Counted from the first letter of the stretch, positions 38,161 to 51,220 are shown. The stretch is 64,000 bases of DNA from Montifringilla adamsi (GCA_017590115.1 JAGGNK010013559.1:2484305-2548304), one strand, 5' to 3'. Notes: a model not told the origin generated them from the letters alone. A program made the numbers and translations.

Positions 38161-38265
38161 GGTGGTTGCAGGGAGCTCCTCTCCCGGCGCGGGCTCCGTG
38201 GGGCTGCAGCGCCGGTCCCAGCTCTGCTGCAGCTGGAGCCCAGCAGGCCTTTCCCTATTTATCAG
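38161..38265 (-). promoter_or_regulatory. NR1H5: NR1H5 TATA promoter and untranslated first exon
   Basis: On the minus strand an ATAAATAG TATA box lies at 38263-38256. About 28 bases further on, near 38228, transcription would start, giving a GC-rich exon of about 68 bases that ends at 38161 with a strong donor (CCACC/GTGAGT). This exon would splice to the acceptor at 33952. The distances fit a real promoter, but the transcription start is inferred. Confidence 0.6.
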
Positions 38266-38349
38266 TTTGTGTGCACAGCCCGGGCTCCAGACACTCGGCA
38301 GAGCCACGCCGCGGCTCCGAGACACCAACTTCCCACACAGCTCCTCTGG

Positions 38350-41300
38350 GGTCGGAGCAAGGGCAGCTGCGAGCCCACATAAATCACAGCAGAACTGGGT
38401 CATCAGGGACAGAGGCCATGGGGACCCTCACGTCACTGCTTCCCAGAGTCCTGCCTGCCCAGCACTAAGATTCTGCTCTCCTGCTAGGATTCAAAATTCT
38501 CCCATTTTGGTTGCTTCACGTTGACATGTCAGGGTGGTGATGGAAAATGTTCAATTCCCAAGAGAGGAAAATATTGCAGTAGTATTATTTGGAGATTTTT
38601 ACATGACATAATAATTTAATTTGGAAAGGCTGGATCAGGCCAGGACCTCCAAATACCAACCACTTACCTTGTCCTCCGTGTTCTGATCCAGACACTCCTC
38701 TGGCTCACTCTCAGTTCATTGGCAACCTCAGTGAACTTGAGTTCATGTTGCCATTAACTCAGCAAAATTTCATTCTTAAACCCCAAGTATTTCCATTATT
38801 AGTAACTTCTAATAAATTAATATTACAATTTGGTGTTTTCATTGTTTCCTAGGTAGATGTGACCTTTTGGGTAGGGAATTTTCTTGTTAGGTATCCTGCT
38901 GTTCCAGTGCTCCCAGCAGGTTGCAAATCTCCTCGCTCCAGGAGGACCTCACCTGCCTTCTGTGTAAGATCAGTTCTCCATTCACCTCAGGAAAAACTTC
39001 TGTTGGATACTGCATGGAATTAGGTGGGAAAAGGAAAATATAATTTCCTGTGGGGTAACTTACAGCAAAGTCACTTAAAATACTCTTTTTGGGACAGTAG
39101 CTTTTTGTGGATAAACAGCCATCACCCTTGAAAGGAGGGACATATTTCTGTTCCATGGGCTCCAGAGAAGAGCTGCCCTAAGGCTGCTTATTTCCAGGTG
39201 CCGTTTACAACTCTCTCTGTGGAGTGGAATGGTTGAGTCTTTCAAGAACAAACAGCATTGACTAATAAATGTTATTTGAGCATATTATGGGGTTTTCTAA
39301 GTTTTCAGATGTCCTGAATTGATCATGTGTGGTGATGGGGGGCTGCAACACAGTGATTATACAGCAGAAATGAAGATAATGATATTCTAAGCTTAATTAT
39401 GCTCAGCACTTGTCTTTCTGGTAAAAGCAGCCTCATACAGAAACTTGCCAAGTTGCCAAAAAAACTTCAATAGTAAAACTGAAGGTTTTACAATTGATAT
39501 AACAAATATTTTTTTCCACAGAAGTATCTCTTTCACAATATCCCATTGACTTTTTCATCCAGCCTTTCTCATGAAAGTTGGAAAAACAAGCAGAGGTTTT
39601 TGAAATATTGTGGTTAGCTTTTAAATGCTACTGACTTTTATTTTTAGCATTTTTTGCTGATAGAAGGCACCTTACTGATAAGCTGTTCAAATTAGCTGTA
39701 GGATGTGGGTATTTAGAGCTTGTTGACTCTAGGGGACTTAAGCCTGAAGCCCAGGTTTTTAAAAGACATCAAATCCCCATTCTACTCAGTTTATAAAGCC
39801 TACTGGTTTCAGGGTAAATTCAGTTTCTAAAGTCATAAGTATATAAATATAAAGTATAAAGTATATAAATAAGTTTATGTAATAACTATATAGACGGGTT
39901 GTAGTAGAAATGAATTGCTGTAATTAAGTATTAGCCCAAGGTTAATTAACTCCCACACTGTAGTAAAGAAACTATTTTGCATAATCATGAAGTGATTCAG
40001 GCCAGGTGACTGGCTAAATACATATATTTATGTAAATATAGATATTTACATTATTTTAATAAATCACTGCTCCTATTCAAAGCTTAGCATGACAAAAATG
40101 GGAGACTTGAGGGCACACTTGAGTCACCTAAAATACTGCTGCAAAGAAGAGGAAAATAAACTCTTTTCCATGCTTGTAAATAATCAAAAACCAGAAAGGT
40201 TATTTAGGAGTAAGGGAGATTTAAATTACAAACTAGAGAAAGCAATTACTGTGGTAAAAATAGCACTGGAACAAGTTCCTTGTACAATCTTCTCCACTGG
40301 CTGTTTTGAAGATCAGTTTGGGCAACCAGATTGAACTCAAGAATTGTTTTCTCTGAGTTGCTTTGGTTTGGAAAGAGGAAGTTTTGCAAAGGACTTTGGA
40401 AAGCTCTCTTCCAGCTCTGTTTTCTGTTATTTTTCTATACCTACATCAATTCTGTAAAACAGTGCTGAAGTCTCTGGTCAGTAACATGCCCAGAGCCACT
40501 TCAGTGGCAAAGGAAATAATATCAGACTCCAAGCTTGCTTTACTAGCAGTAAGTAAACAAAGTGTCACTCACAGATACGGCCTGAAAATAGGAGCTGAAG
40601 GAGTTCCTGCCACGAGCCAACATCCAGAAGTGGCACTGAAGTGGGGAATAAGGGACACACATGTTTTCCATAGAAAATGAGCAGATCTGGTGACAGCAGC
40701 CTGACCTGGACACTGCTGCAGCACTTGTGCAGCCTCACTGCCACCACTGCAAACTGGGAGCTCTGGGCAGCCAAATCCCTGTGGAGATTGGGCAGCTGGC
40801 TCCAAGGCTCTGATGGGGAGATGAAGAAAGAGCTTCCCTGGGTCCATACCTGCTGAGAGAATCCGTTTTCAAGGTCAGCACAATTCTTTGTTCATCTGGA
40901 CTGGAGATTCCAGATGTCTGTGACTCATTTGGTAACCGAATAGTTAAAGGAAATCACATCTACTCCAGCTGGATCTTCTCTACATAAATGACCCGTTTGG
41001 CTTGATCTGCTATTGGATTGTTTACGTAACTTCAGTAATTAACCACTATCAGCCTCATTAATGAAACATAAACCACCTCTTCTGCTCATTTATAAAGCAT
41101 TTGTCAAACAAAACTCAAACAAAGGGCAGAATCTCAGCAAAGTAACAGCCCTCCAAGAGCTACTGAGCCCTGACTGCAAGGCACCGCAGTCACTTTGTTG
41201 TTGTTTTTCAGTAGAACTGAAGCAGAAGTGATGGCACTGTCTATTGCTCTTGGCTAACTTCTCCCCAAGCCATCTGAGATCTGTCACATGAGGGCAAGGA

Positions 41301-43420
41301 TGCCTGGACAACTATTTTGGCCATTTCAGTACAAAATACTGATGTTCCAGCTCGTTACTGTAAATCATTAAATGATGAAAGCAAGAGTCAAATACTAAAT
41401 GATTAAAGCCCTCAGAAAACTAATTGCTAATTACAGTAATTGTTGTTCTATGTGAGTTAAAGGTTATATTAAAACAATGATTATTTCATTACCAGATTAA
41501 ATCTTTCCTGTTTGTAAACTGTTCTGAGCAATATTACAGAAAAAATACAGATAATGTATCAAAATGATCCAACCTAATCTTTACCTATTTTTGTGTCAGA
41601 GAAATAAAATGGTTCAGAGGCATAAAATACACTGGCAGACACATCCATGCCAAAAGTTTTGTGATCTGAGACCTTGGATTTCCTTTCCAATTTTCTGAGG
41701 AACTCATGAAAACACAAATTTTCTGTTCCCCCTCTCTTCTATTCTTTATAGATCTTCCAAAGGTTCAGGAATGCTGACACTGTTGGGATTGCTCCTCATG
41801 GGTGTGGATGAACCTCTCAGTCCTGGGTGAGAAGCAGCCCAAAGCCATGTGAGCACTGATCGTGCCTGTTGGTGTCACCTTGCACAGTGAACAGCTCCCA
41901 TTTAGCACTGCAGAGGTGTTCTTTGGTGTGAGAAATAGAAATACTCTTTGTTTTGCATCAAATGTATCAGACAAATCCTCATGATCAAATTGGATGAGAA
42001 GATGGAAGTTCTTGTTAAATTCTGAAATGCTTTCGTGGGATTAAATGATGAAATATCAGACCAGAGAGGAAGAACAATTTTGGTCTTTTTAAGACTGATT
42101 TTTTCTTAATCATAAAGTTGTTGGATAGTTTCAACTTCCATTTTCTTACAGGCTTGTAAGGCCAATCTTGAAGAACTAAATATTATACCAAGTTTCAGTC
42201 AAAGAGCCAGACTGCCTTAAACTCACTGGAAAATCTCAGCCCACAAAATGTTACTGTTTCTCCTGTTTATTCTCTTAAACTTAATCTGCAGGGCCTGAAG
42301 GCAGATTAGGTGCAATAAACCCATCCATTCAACCTTCACAAAGTTCCTGGGTACCCTGACACCTCCCCCTTTCAGTACCCTCTGCCAAATCTGTTTCCCC
42401 TTGGCTGGAAGACCAAGATTTGTTAATAAAATGCTCCAGCGAGGCACAAGGTGGAAGAAAGCAAAGCTATCAATTAAACTGGATTACAATCCCAAGAGCT
42501 GGTAGTTCACAGAGAATACTCATAACTACAGGCACTGCAGTACTTTGTAGGTACAGCAAAGGGAAGCCAAGACCTCATTTCCATACAGCAGATCTTGACA
42601 CTGTGTTAAGCATTACAAAATAATTATTGTGGAATGTCTTGCTCAGCATTTTATCAGCAGTCGTCTTGCCGCTGAGACTGAATTAACTGGATGTGTCCAT
42701 TTATCAGTGATAATGTTTTTCCTTTTTTCCAGCCTGGATTCCATCTTGAGGACATTTGTTTTAACAGTAGAAAGAATATTAGACTCATAAGTGTGAGTGC
42801 TGTGGTGCAGTGAGTGACTCCTCAAGATTTATCAATGCAAGATAATTAGGATGAACAATAAGACTGAGTTCCTTGGTAATAACTTTTGTCACAGGACAAC
42901 TCTGCATTATGCCACGTTAATCTGCCTTGAAGTACGGGTTGGGAAGTGCAAGAGGAGATTCCTTTGGGCTCCTGGCCCATGAGTCTCTGTGCTACACTTT
43001 TGTTGAAAGCAGTACCAGTGAAATTGTGACGGTAGCTGAGAGCGGTCTTAACACTACCACTTCATTTGAAAAGAACACAGTCAGAAAGTGTTGGGGCATG
43101 TGGTGTGAGAGGGGGCTGGTTTGCTTTTTAAACAGCTGTAGCTGCTGAAATAGTTGGGGTTTGAAGGAAGGACTTGTAATGGAAATGAGAATTGTCACAT
43201 TCATTTTTAAAAAGCTTGTGCCCAGCTGCATCACCATGGGAGACTTGTGCTTTTAGACACTTAGCCACAATGTTTCTACCTGTGCTGACTGCTCTTACAA
43301 TTAATATAATTTTACTGAAAATCCAAGAAGTATCCTAGAAATTTGCCCTTTATTAGTTTCTCTACTTTCAGTATCTAGGTGTCACTCCATCTGTGTCACA
43401 GACATTGCCATTTGATGCAT
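38350..43420. other. Intergenic between NR1H5 and SIKE1, first part
   Basis: No gene is recognised. Two neighbouring plus-strand open frames (40089-40334 and 40363-40680) stand out for their length in AT-rich DNA, but neither matches a family I know and they are separated by a stop and a frame change. No repeat family was identified in most of this span. Confidence 0.4.
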
Positions 43421-43423
43421 CTG

Positions 43424-43850
43424 TTCACAGAATCCAGAATGGTTTGGGTGTGAAGGGACCTTAAATCCCATCTTGTTCCACCCCCTGCCATGGGCAAGGT
43501 CACCTTCAACTGTTCCAGGCTGCTCCAAGCCCTGTCCAACCTGGTCTTGGACACTTCCAGGGATCCAGGGGCAGCCACAGCTGCTCTGAGCACCTGTGCC
43601 AGGGCCTGCCCACCCTGCAAGAATTTATTCCATATATATCACTTGAATTTCTGCTCTTTCAGCCTGATCCCATTTTCCCTTGTCCTGTCCCTGCAGTTCC
43701 TGATGAGGGGTCCCTCTCCAGCTTCCCTGTAGCCCCTTCAGACCCTGGAAAGGGTTATGGGGTCTCCACAGAACTTTCTCTTCTCCAGGCTGAACAGCCT
43801 CAGCTCTCTCAGCCTGTATCCATGGGGGAGGTGCTCCTGGGCCCTGACCA
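43424..43850 (-). mobile_element. CR1 LINE fragment
   Basis: Reverse-complemented CR1 3' region of about 425 bp: 'cagaatccagaatggtttgg', 'tccaacctggtcttggacac', 'ttcccttgtcctgtccctgc' and 'ttctccaggctgaacagcct' in the expected order. A middle part, where 'tttcttcctaatatcca' would be, is altered. Confidence 0.9.
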
Positions 43851-45860
43851 ATTTTGTTCACTTTTTGTCCATCTAGATTTCTTTTCTTTGTGATTTTCCT
43901 ACTGCTAGCAAGAGCCTCCTCAGCTGCACTCAGAACTGTTATGTATTTATCCCACCAGAGAAATACTATTTCTGATTTTCCAAAGATGGCCTGGAAGCAG
44001 TTTGGGCTCTGCAGCAGCACTGTTGTTCTGAGTGTCCCAGTACTCTGCTATCCAGCCTTCACTTCTGCTACAACAACCCCATGTTCTGTTTGACAAAATA
44101 CAGCCATGTGGTTAAGAGTTATTAAAAGCATTAAAACATTAACCTCTTGTAACCCCATTTTTCACTTTGTACACACACATAAGTGTTTAATCGAATTGAA
44201 GTTAAACACTAAAAAGTTTGAGAGGCCAAATTTATACATTCTATTTAGTTTACACAGAATTGCTGTGATAAGCCAAAGGAATTACAAGGCACCCCTACTC
44301 AGAAATGCTCATCTGTTGATTTGTTTAAGCTCTGTTGCTACACACTCGAAGTTTTGGTGACAAGCATTCCCAGCATTTAAACCAAGGAGCTTTGTCCTAC
44401 TGGGATCCTCTCTGTGTCCTGGCGCCACAGGAACTCACTCTGCTGTCCCTTGGAGCTGGACAAATGATTCTGTGTCCAGATCTGCTGGAGAGGGGCTGAG
44501 CCCCAGCCCCCAGTGGGAGCATGGGCTCAGGGCAGTGTGGAAGTGGTGTTGTAGATTCTCATCTCCCTTATCCTGGAATTTTATTCCTCAAAGCCAGAAT
44601 GCCCCAGAGGAAATGAACTGATCCTGAAATGACAGTCTGGTACAGCCGTGCTGCCCTCACCTACCCCTGCTCGTCCCTATGGGCAGGGAAGGCCAGGATG
44701 GCACCAGGGGGAAGTGAGTGTTCAATCAGAATTATAAACTCAAGAGCAGAAGAGGGAGCTCAGACCCATCGTGTGGGGATGAAATGATCGATGAAATGAT
44801 TCTTCACACTGCCCACACCATGGGCTCCTTCAGCTGATTTCCTACGCATGTGAACTGGAATTCCCAGTGCCCATCTCTAAATGCCTCTGAGTGCCCGAAC
44901 TCAGTGGAACCTCAGGGACTGCAAGTTTGGTTTCACAGAAATCCCTGTGTTGGATAAAGCGAAAAAGGGAAAGATGGCTCTGGCACACAGAGCTCGCTCC
45001 ACGGAGCTGTGTCAGGGCTGCTCTGTGGAAATGGGGGCTCTGGGAGAGGCTTTGGAGGCAGGCACGGAGCTGGGAGTAGGAGCAGAGGGAGGCAGCAGCA
45101 GGTGCTGAACTGCACACGAGGGGTCACGTCAGGATGGGGGCGTGGGGCAGGGGAAACCAGCGCTGGCCATGGCTCAGCGATGATGTGTCCATTTTGGGAC
45201 AGGTCAATCTTTACCCAACTTGTTCCATGGCCAGGATGGTCCACACAGCAATATTTGTCAGTTTCCCAAGTGTTCATGACTTGCTGATTAGGAAAAAGGA
45301 ATTCTGATAAACTGTCCAAATTTCTAGTATTCTGTAATAAGATGAAAAATAGGGAAGGACCAGAAGGTGAAATATGCTATAACCACGGTCTGGACTTTTA
45401 TTTCCAAACTAGCGGAAGAATTACATTTCCCAAATTTGCAGAATAGCTCTCATACTTTACTAATTAATCTGATTCTGATGAAATATTCCAACTGCAGCTG
45501 CTTACCCTGTTCTCTTTTGCATTGTGTGCATGTTTTGAGATTGTTGCTTTTATAAAATTATCTCGTTCAGCACTTCTGCACCAGGCTTGATTATCTCTGG
45601 GATCATAAAGAACCTTCATCTGATAAAGCATCCTGGAGTTTTCTCATGTGTCTGTGTGAATAGGGATTTAAATCAGAAAGATGATTCAAATCAAAGGCAG
45701 TCCTGCTAAAACATTATTGTTGAAAACATTGTTAATGAAGTCGGTGCTATTGAACAAAACTTTGTGGCACAAAGCCTCAAGGACACCCTGCATCACCAAC
45801 AGTAGCTTCAGTTAGCAAATAAGAATCAAAGCAGCGAGTCAGCATTGCACAGCTTGTTAT
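43851..45860. other. Intergenic upstream of SIKE1
   Basis: No gene, RNA or repeat recognised. GC content rises towards the SIKE1 CpG island from about 45.87 kb. Open frames on both strands around 44.8-45.3 kb look like chance frames in moderately GC-rich DNA. Confidence 0.4.
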
Positions 45861-45919
45861 TTTGAGTGGCGGATGTTTACTGTTGGCAGGGACAAACAGC
45901 AGGATCAGATAAGATGGGA

Positions 45920-46594
45920 GCCCCGCAGATCCCAGCCGGGATTGATCGCGCTGGGAGGGAGCAGCCGCAGAGATAAGAGGGACCCGGGGTCAGGGCCGCC
46001 GGCCCTCCGCAAACAGCCGGTGTCGAGCAGCGGCCGCTCGGAGCCGGCCTTGTCCCGGGCTCCCCCGCCCGCGCCGGGGCCGGGCCGCTGCGGCGAGCCC
46101 GGGGCTCTCGGGGCACGGGGGGCTCGGACACGCGGGACCGCGGCGTGGGCGGCTCGTGGGAGGGGGGCACGTCCACCTGGGGCAGGCGGCTTTGGGACGC
46201 CGTGTGCCGGGGAGCGCGGTGTCCCCTCGCCCCAAAACGCCCCCAAACACCCCAAAATCAGCCAAAGCTCCGGGGCTCCGAGCATCCCCCGGGAACGGCG
46301 GGGACAGCCCTGGCCCCGCCCCCGGCTCTTGCCCCGCCCCCAGACCGACTAACCGGCGCTTGGCCACGCCCCAGACCGGCCAACGGGCGCTCTGGCCCCG
46401 CCCCCCGGCCCGGCCGTGGCGCTCTGGCGCCGCCAGGCGAGCCCCTAGCGGATCGCGTCCCGGCCCCGGGGGTTCGCGTCCGCACGCGCCCGGCGGCGGG
46501 GCCGGAGCGGGGCCGAGAGCGGCTGAGGGGGGAGAGCGGCGGCGGGGCCGCGAGGGACATGGGCCCGCCGCGGGTGTGAGCAGCGCCGCTCGCC
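45920..46594 (+). promoter_or_regulatory. SIKE1: SIKE1 CpG-island promoter with GC boxes
   Basis: A dense CpG island leading into the SIKE1 start codon. Several Sp1-type GC boxes (CCCCGCCCC) lie at about 46313-46340 and 46396-46408, with a related CCACGCCCC at 46364-46372, arranged in loosely repeated 35-40 bp modules. There is no TATA box. Transcription probably begins between about 46410 and 46560. Long open frames crossing this region on both strands are a by-product of GC richness. Confidence 0.65.
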
Positions 46595-49500
46595 ATGAGC
46601 TGCACCATCGATAAGATCCTGACGGACGCGCGGACGCTGCTGGAGCGGCTGAAGGAGCACGACACGGCGGCCGAGTCGCTCATCGACCAGTCGGCCGTGC
46701 TGCACCGGCGCGTGGCCGCCATGCGGGAGGTGGGCGCGGGCTGCGCCGACCAGGTGAGCGCGGCCGGGGCGACCCCCGCGTCTCGGCAGGGCCCGGGCGG
46801 GGCAGCCCGACCGACCCCCGCGTCGGTAGGCCCGAGGCGGCCGGACCGACCCCCGTGTCTCCTCGGTAGGGCCCGGGCCCCGCGGCGGAGCCACCCGACC
46901 CGTCCCGGCTGCGGCCGCACGTGGTGCTGGCGCAGGAGAACACGCAGATCCGCGACCTGCAGCAGGAGAACCGCGGTGAGCGGGGTCGGGGGCGGACCCT
47001 GGCGGGTGATGTGCAGAGGGGCCCCGGGCGATGCTGGGCGGTGTGCGGGGCTGTCCCGCCGGGGATGCGGCCCGGTGGTCCCGGCGGGAAGGTCTTGTGG
47101 AGGAGAGCAGAGGCGCTGGGTGCTCCGGTGGGTCGCGGGTCAGGGACTCTCCTCGGCCGAGGGGATCCGGGCAGCCTCACCGCAGGGCCGGGAGCGGCGG
47201 GGCAGCGCCGGTCCCGCCCGCAGCTTTTACCCAGCGAGCGCCTCGGGGCTGCTGCTGTGGCTGCCGCTCCTGGCCCTGACGTGCTGTGTTCTGCAGAGCT
47301 GTGGGTCTCACTGGAGGAGCACCAGGACGCGCTGGAGCTCATCATGAGCAAGTACAGGAAGCAGATGTTACAGCTGCTGGAAGGGAGAAAACGTGAAGAG
47401 GCAGAACCAGTCTTGAAAGTCCATCAGGCTAATTCTGGGGTAAGGTGAGATGGGAACAAGAGAGTGCTCAAGATCCCCGTCCCCTGCTCGCTGTCACACA
47501 ATCTTTGTTTCCATTCCTGCAATGTCTGTGCTCCAAAATACATTTTCTCTTGACTCTCTTTGCTGGTATTTCCCCCTCTGTTCCCTTCAGAGCACACAGG
47601 TTGTAACAGCTGTCCCAGAGGACACTGAGAGGCACAACCCCTTCAAGCCCAGGTGGAGGCTTTTTCTTTCAACCAGGTGGTGAATTCCCTGGCTTAAGCT
47701 TTATGTGCCTGATCCTCTATAGTAAAATCAAAGATGTCCAAGTTGTTATAATTCCTGATCATTAGCTGTAAGAAAGGGGAACAAACCTTCTAAATTCTGT
47801 GAGCTGTATATGTTTAGTTCTTAAGAGATTTCATTGCCTAGTGTTTTTAAATCCAGATACTCTGTAGTGGCCTAAAGCATCCTTTTGTGCACATTGGGCT
47901 CAGTGACTTCAGAACACTGAGATGTGGCTGCTGATAACTGCTGCCTGTTTCATATTTACATAGATAGTAACAATAGAATTACGTTCAATTTCCATTTTAA
48001 ACTTAGGAATTGTGTTAGGCATTTTTAAAATGCATTTTTATCTGATTAGAGAACAGGAGGTTGATTCAACACGGTGACATATCTTGTAGTTTTTTCCTAG
48101 GAACTGGAGACAGCCTAACTCTTCTCATGTGTTTCTGTGCACTGATATGTGGCAATTCACTGGTTCTCTTTTCTGAGTTGCTTAACTCATCTGAAGGTGT
48201 AGCTATGTTTGGTTTCCAGTGCCTCCCTGAGTGCACAAATTGCTGTTTATCAAGGTTTTACATTAAAAATAACTTGACAGTGCAAAGCTGAAAGGGCTCT
48301 GCAGGAACCCATGAAGGGATATCCCTTGACTATCTCAGTGTCTAGGCAAAGCCTTCTGTACTTCAGGTGAGCTCCTTGAGTTTTTTCTCCCCACCATTTG
48401 GAGAACAATAACAAACTTCTAATGTCTTTAAAAGAACTATGTTCTTAGTATAACCATCTTCCTGTTTAGAAAAAATAGTAATCTTTCTTCCCAGAAGTCT
48501 CTCGTGTTCTCCAGCTGTCTTCTGGATGCTCTAATTTGTTTACATACTTTCTGAATAATGGAGTTCAAAACTGAATGCTCTGCTCTGTGATAAATTTATC
48601 TTCCAGAGGCAGTAGAAAAGCTATGGGCACTTAAAGAAACTCCACCCTGTCACCTGTCATGTTAAGTGATGTATTGCTCTTCAAGCAGGAACTGTTGCTT
48701 CATACTGGAATTTGTCAGTGTTTGTTCCATGTGCATTTCTGAGCTTCAGCAAAATGCATCTTCCAGAGGATTATTGCTGTATCTAGACAGATTCTGTAAA
48801 ATCTGCCTCAGGAGACTCTGGTCTTACTTGCTTTAATTTTGTTGCTGGATGTCCTTCTGAGGTAAAGTTGTTTACTCCACACCTGAAATCATGTTCACGT
48901 TTATTTTTGGGGTCTTAATAAATTCAGTCAAGCATTTCTAATAAAGCTAAATAAAATTTGCTGCCTAGTAATCATGTTCACATGAACCTGAATCTGCTGT
49001 TTCAGAGCGTGGCACACTTGAAATTATTTCCCTTTAAATCAGGGTGCCTTATCTTGCTGGCTGCTGTGTCTCTCTTCACTGTTTCCACTGATAAAGGACT
49101 GCTGATAAAGGACAATAAGGTACAAGTTCTTATCCTTAAGTATACAAGTCAGAAAGGCTTTCAAGTGCTTGGGAGGAAATGATTAAAATTCAAAAGAGAG
49201 AATCCAAAACTAGGAGAATGGAAGTAAGTGATTTAGAAGGGATGCATTATTATTGTTTCTTTTTCCTGAACTTACTGAATGTATTAATTTCATGTCTTTC
49301 AGGAAATTGAAAGTCAAATAGACAGAATATGTGAGATGGGAGAGGTGATGAGAAAAGCTGTTCAAGTGGATGATGAGCAATTCTTTAAAGTTCAGGAGAA
49401 ACTGGCTCAGTTGGAGGTAAGAACAGAGCCAGTTGCTGAAGATAAATCGAGCTTTGGGCGTCTCCAGACTTTTTCTGTATCTTCTATGTTTGTGTCAAGG

Positions 49501-49912
49501 GCTTAAAACACTAAAAATTTGGGGATGGGGTCAGGAAATGCAGAACATGATTAAGAACTTGAAAATAAACAATGTTTGTATTATTTTTATATATCTATAT
49601 ATAAATAAATAAAGCCAGAAGAAGATAAGCTTTAAATTATGTGGTTCCAGTGTGCCAGCACTGTACTAATGCTGGCATTACAAACTGTAATGTACAAACT
49701 TTATCTGTCTGTGAAGGAGTGAGACTGTTTAAAGATCAGCATCTTTTAACTACGAGTTAGCATCTTTCTGTGATAGTCCTTTAGTTGTGAATTAGCTCGT
49801 TTCTATTTCAGCAAAAATGTTGATTTTGCAGCTTGAAAACAAAGAGCTGCGTGAGCTGCTGTTGATCAGCAAGGAGTCCTTCGAGGTGGGGAGAGAAGAT
49901 CTGCCAGACTGA
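46595..49912 (+). CDS. SIKE1: Suppressor of IKBKE 1 (SIKE1)
   Basis: Five coding exons with agreeing phase: 46595-46753, 46870-46975, 47297-47439, 49303-49416 and 49832-49912 (TGA). They encode about 200 residues against 207 in human. The protein is mostly coiled coil: [19 protein letters not shown] at the N terminus, [20 protein letters not shown] and [19 protein letters not shown] in the middle, and [19 protein letters not shown] near the C-terminal coil, ending [19 protein letters not shown], shorter than the mammalian tail. SIKE1 binds IKK-epsilon and TBK1 to restrain antiviral interferon signalling and is part of the STRIPAK phosphatase-kinase complex. The start is the first ATG after the CpG island and gives the conserved N terminus. 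Intron 1 is only 116 bases and built of repeats. Residues 54-73, at the start of exon 2, are Gly/Pro/Ala-rich in place of the acidic mammalian sequence but equal in length. Confidence 0.95.
46790..46869 (+). repeat. 40-bp tandem repeats in SIKE1 intron 1, each ending in a splice-acceptor-like TAG/CAG
   Basis: Two units of exactly 40 bp (46790-46829 and 46830-46869), each ending CGGTAG after a CCGACCCCC core. They are preceded by a partial unit ending CGGCAG at 46789 and followed by exon 2, which starts with the same GGCCCGGGC as the first unit. Candidate acceptors therefore sit at 46789, 46829 and 46869, spaced by 40 bases; only the last keeps the SIKE1 frame. Confidence 0.8.
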
Positions 49913-51105
49913 AGCCTAGGCCACACAAACCTCATCTCCAAGCCTTCAGGGACTGTTATGAAACTACCTGACAAGGATTTGTTGTTTCAGGTGTTTCCTT
50001 GTATATTTGTTTTATCTTTAAAGTGTGTGGGCTGTTTTCTCTGCGTTTTTCTGAAGTGTTGATGGCAAAAGCTTGCACCCTGCTCTTAGTACCTGCAGCA
50101 CTCAGATGCTTAGCACTGAAGTATTTGATGTGTCCTCCCTTGTGATGGCTCATTTCCTCTCCCTTTGTTATTTTTTATGAGCTTTAGTCAGTAATTCCAG
50201 CTGTACAGATGACTCTTAAATCCACCTTGTGTGTAGCTAGAGATCATAATGCAGGTTGTGATTATTGTGCTTGATAGAAGGAATAGCAGATGATTGAGAA
50301 ACCACAGTGTGAGAGGCAGGGATGTGGTTTGCTCTGGCTGCAAAGGGCAGCTGGGCTCTGCAGAGTGAGTGACCCTCAGTGTCTGGCTGGCCTGGCTTTG
50401 TCACCTGGCCTGACTTTGTCACCTGGCCACTGCTGAGGGCAGCTGAGAGAACAGCAGATGCCAGCAGAGCACTTGAAGGAGTCACTCCTATTCAGAGCAA
50501 ACTTCACCTTGTTTTAGGGGTGAAGATTGGAGTGAACAACCCTTCCTGACACACACTTTTTTGAAGGATTACTCTTTTTTGATTGATAGACCTGTCCCAG
50601 CCTTCCCAGTGCTCCCAGTTATCAGCCAGCCCTGCTCTGGTGTGCTCAGGGCACAGCACCTGCAGATCAAAGCTCTTTGGCCTCCCACAAATTTGGCTTT
50701 GGGCAGAGGGAGCTCAGGTCTGCCTCAAAACCAAACCAGACCAAACCACCCTTCTGCACAGAATTTTAATGTCACATCACCAGGTGAGCCTGGTGTTCCA
50801 TAGTTACTGCAGGTCCTGTATTGAGTGGAATTAGAGGTGTGGTGTTGTAGGATTTTATCAGTACTGTGGTATTTTTAATGACATTTTTATATAAAAGATT
50901 TCTGTCCTACCTATGCTCAAAGAATAATCTTCCAAGAAGGGTAAACATCTCATGTCCACTATTAGCTTAAATTTTTAATGCCATTTTTTTCCCAAGTGAG
51001 ACTTTTGATAGATGCAGAAGGTGATTTGTTCCTGTGCTTACGGAGAGACAGTGAACACTGGAGACATTGTGAACATTTGGAATACCCAGCAAGATTGGTA
51101 GATAT
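49913..51105 (+). other. SIKE1: SIKE1 3' UTR / downstream region
   Basis: No coding exon or repeat recognised. No clear AATAAA with a downstream element was seen before the R2-28S insertion. The first good AATAAA on this strand is at 52874-52879, beyond the insertion, so the SIKE1 3' UTR may extend across it, as mammalian SIKE1 has a long 3' UTR. This extension is an inference. Confidence 0.4.
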
Positions 51106-51109
51106 AAGG

Positions 51110-51185
51110 GTCGCCCCGCACCGCCGAGCGCGCGCCTGGCCTCCCACTTACTCTGCACCTCTCATGTCTCTTCACAGCACCAGAG

Positions 51186-51220
<35 letters not shown>

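Noticed and set aside
40089..40680. Two neighbouring open frames of 81 and 105 codons
   Set aside because: Not recognised, separated by a stop and a frame change, no splice signals that would join them to a gene. Kept only as a remark in the intergenic entry.
45873..46920. Large overlapping open frames in the SIKE1 promoter
   Set aside because: Typical of stop-poor CpG-island DNA. None resembles a known protein.
46595..47347. A 250-codon open frame starting at the SIKE1 ATG
   Set aside because: It reads through the short GC-rich intron 1 and then in the wrong frame. The exons at 46870 and 47297 restore the known SIKE1 sequence.
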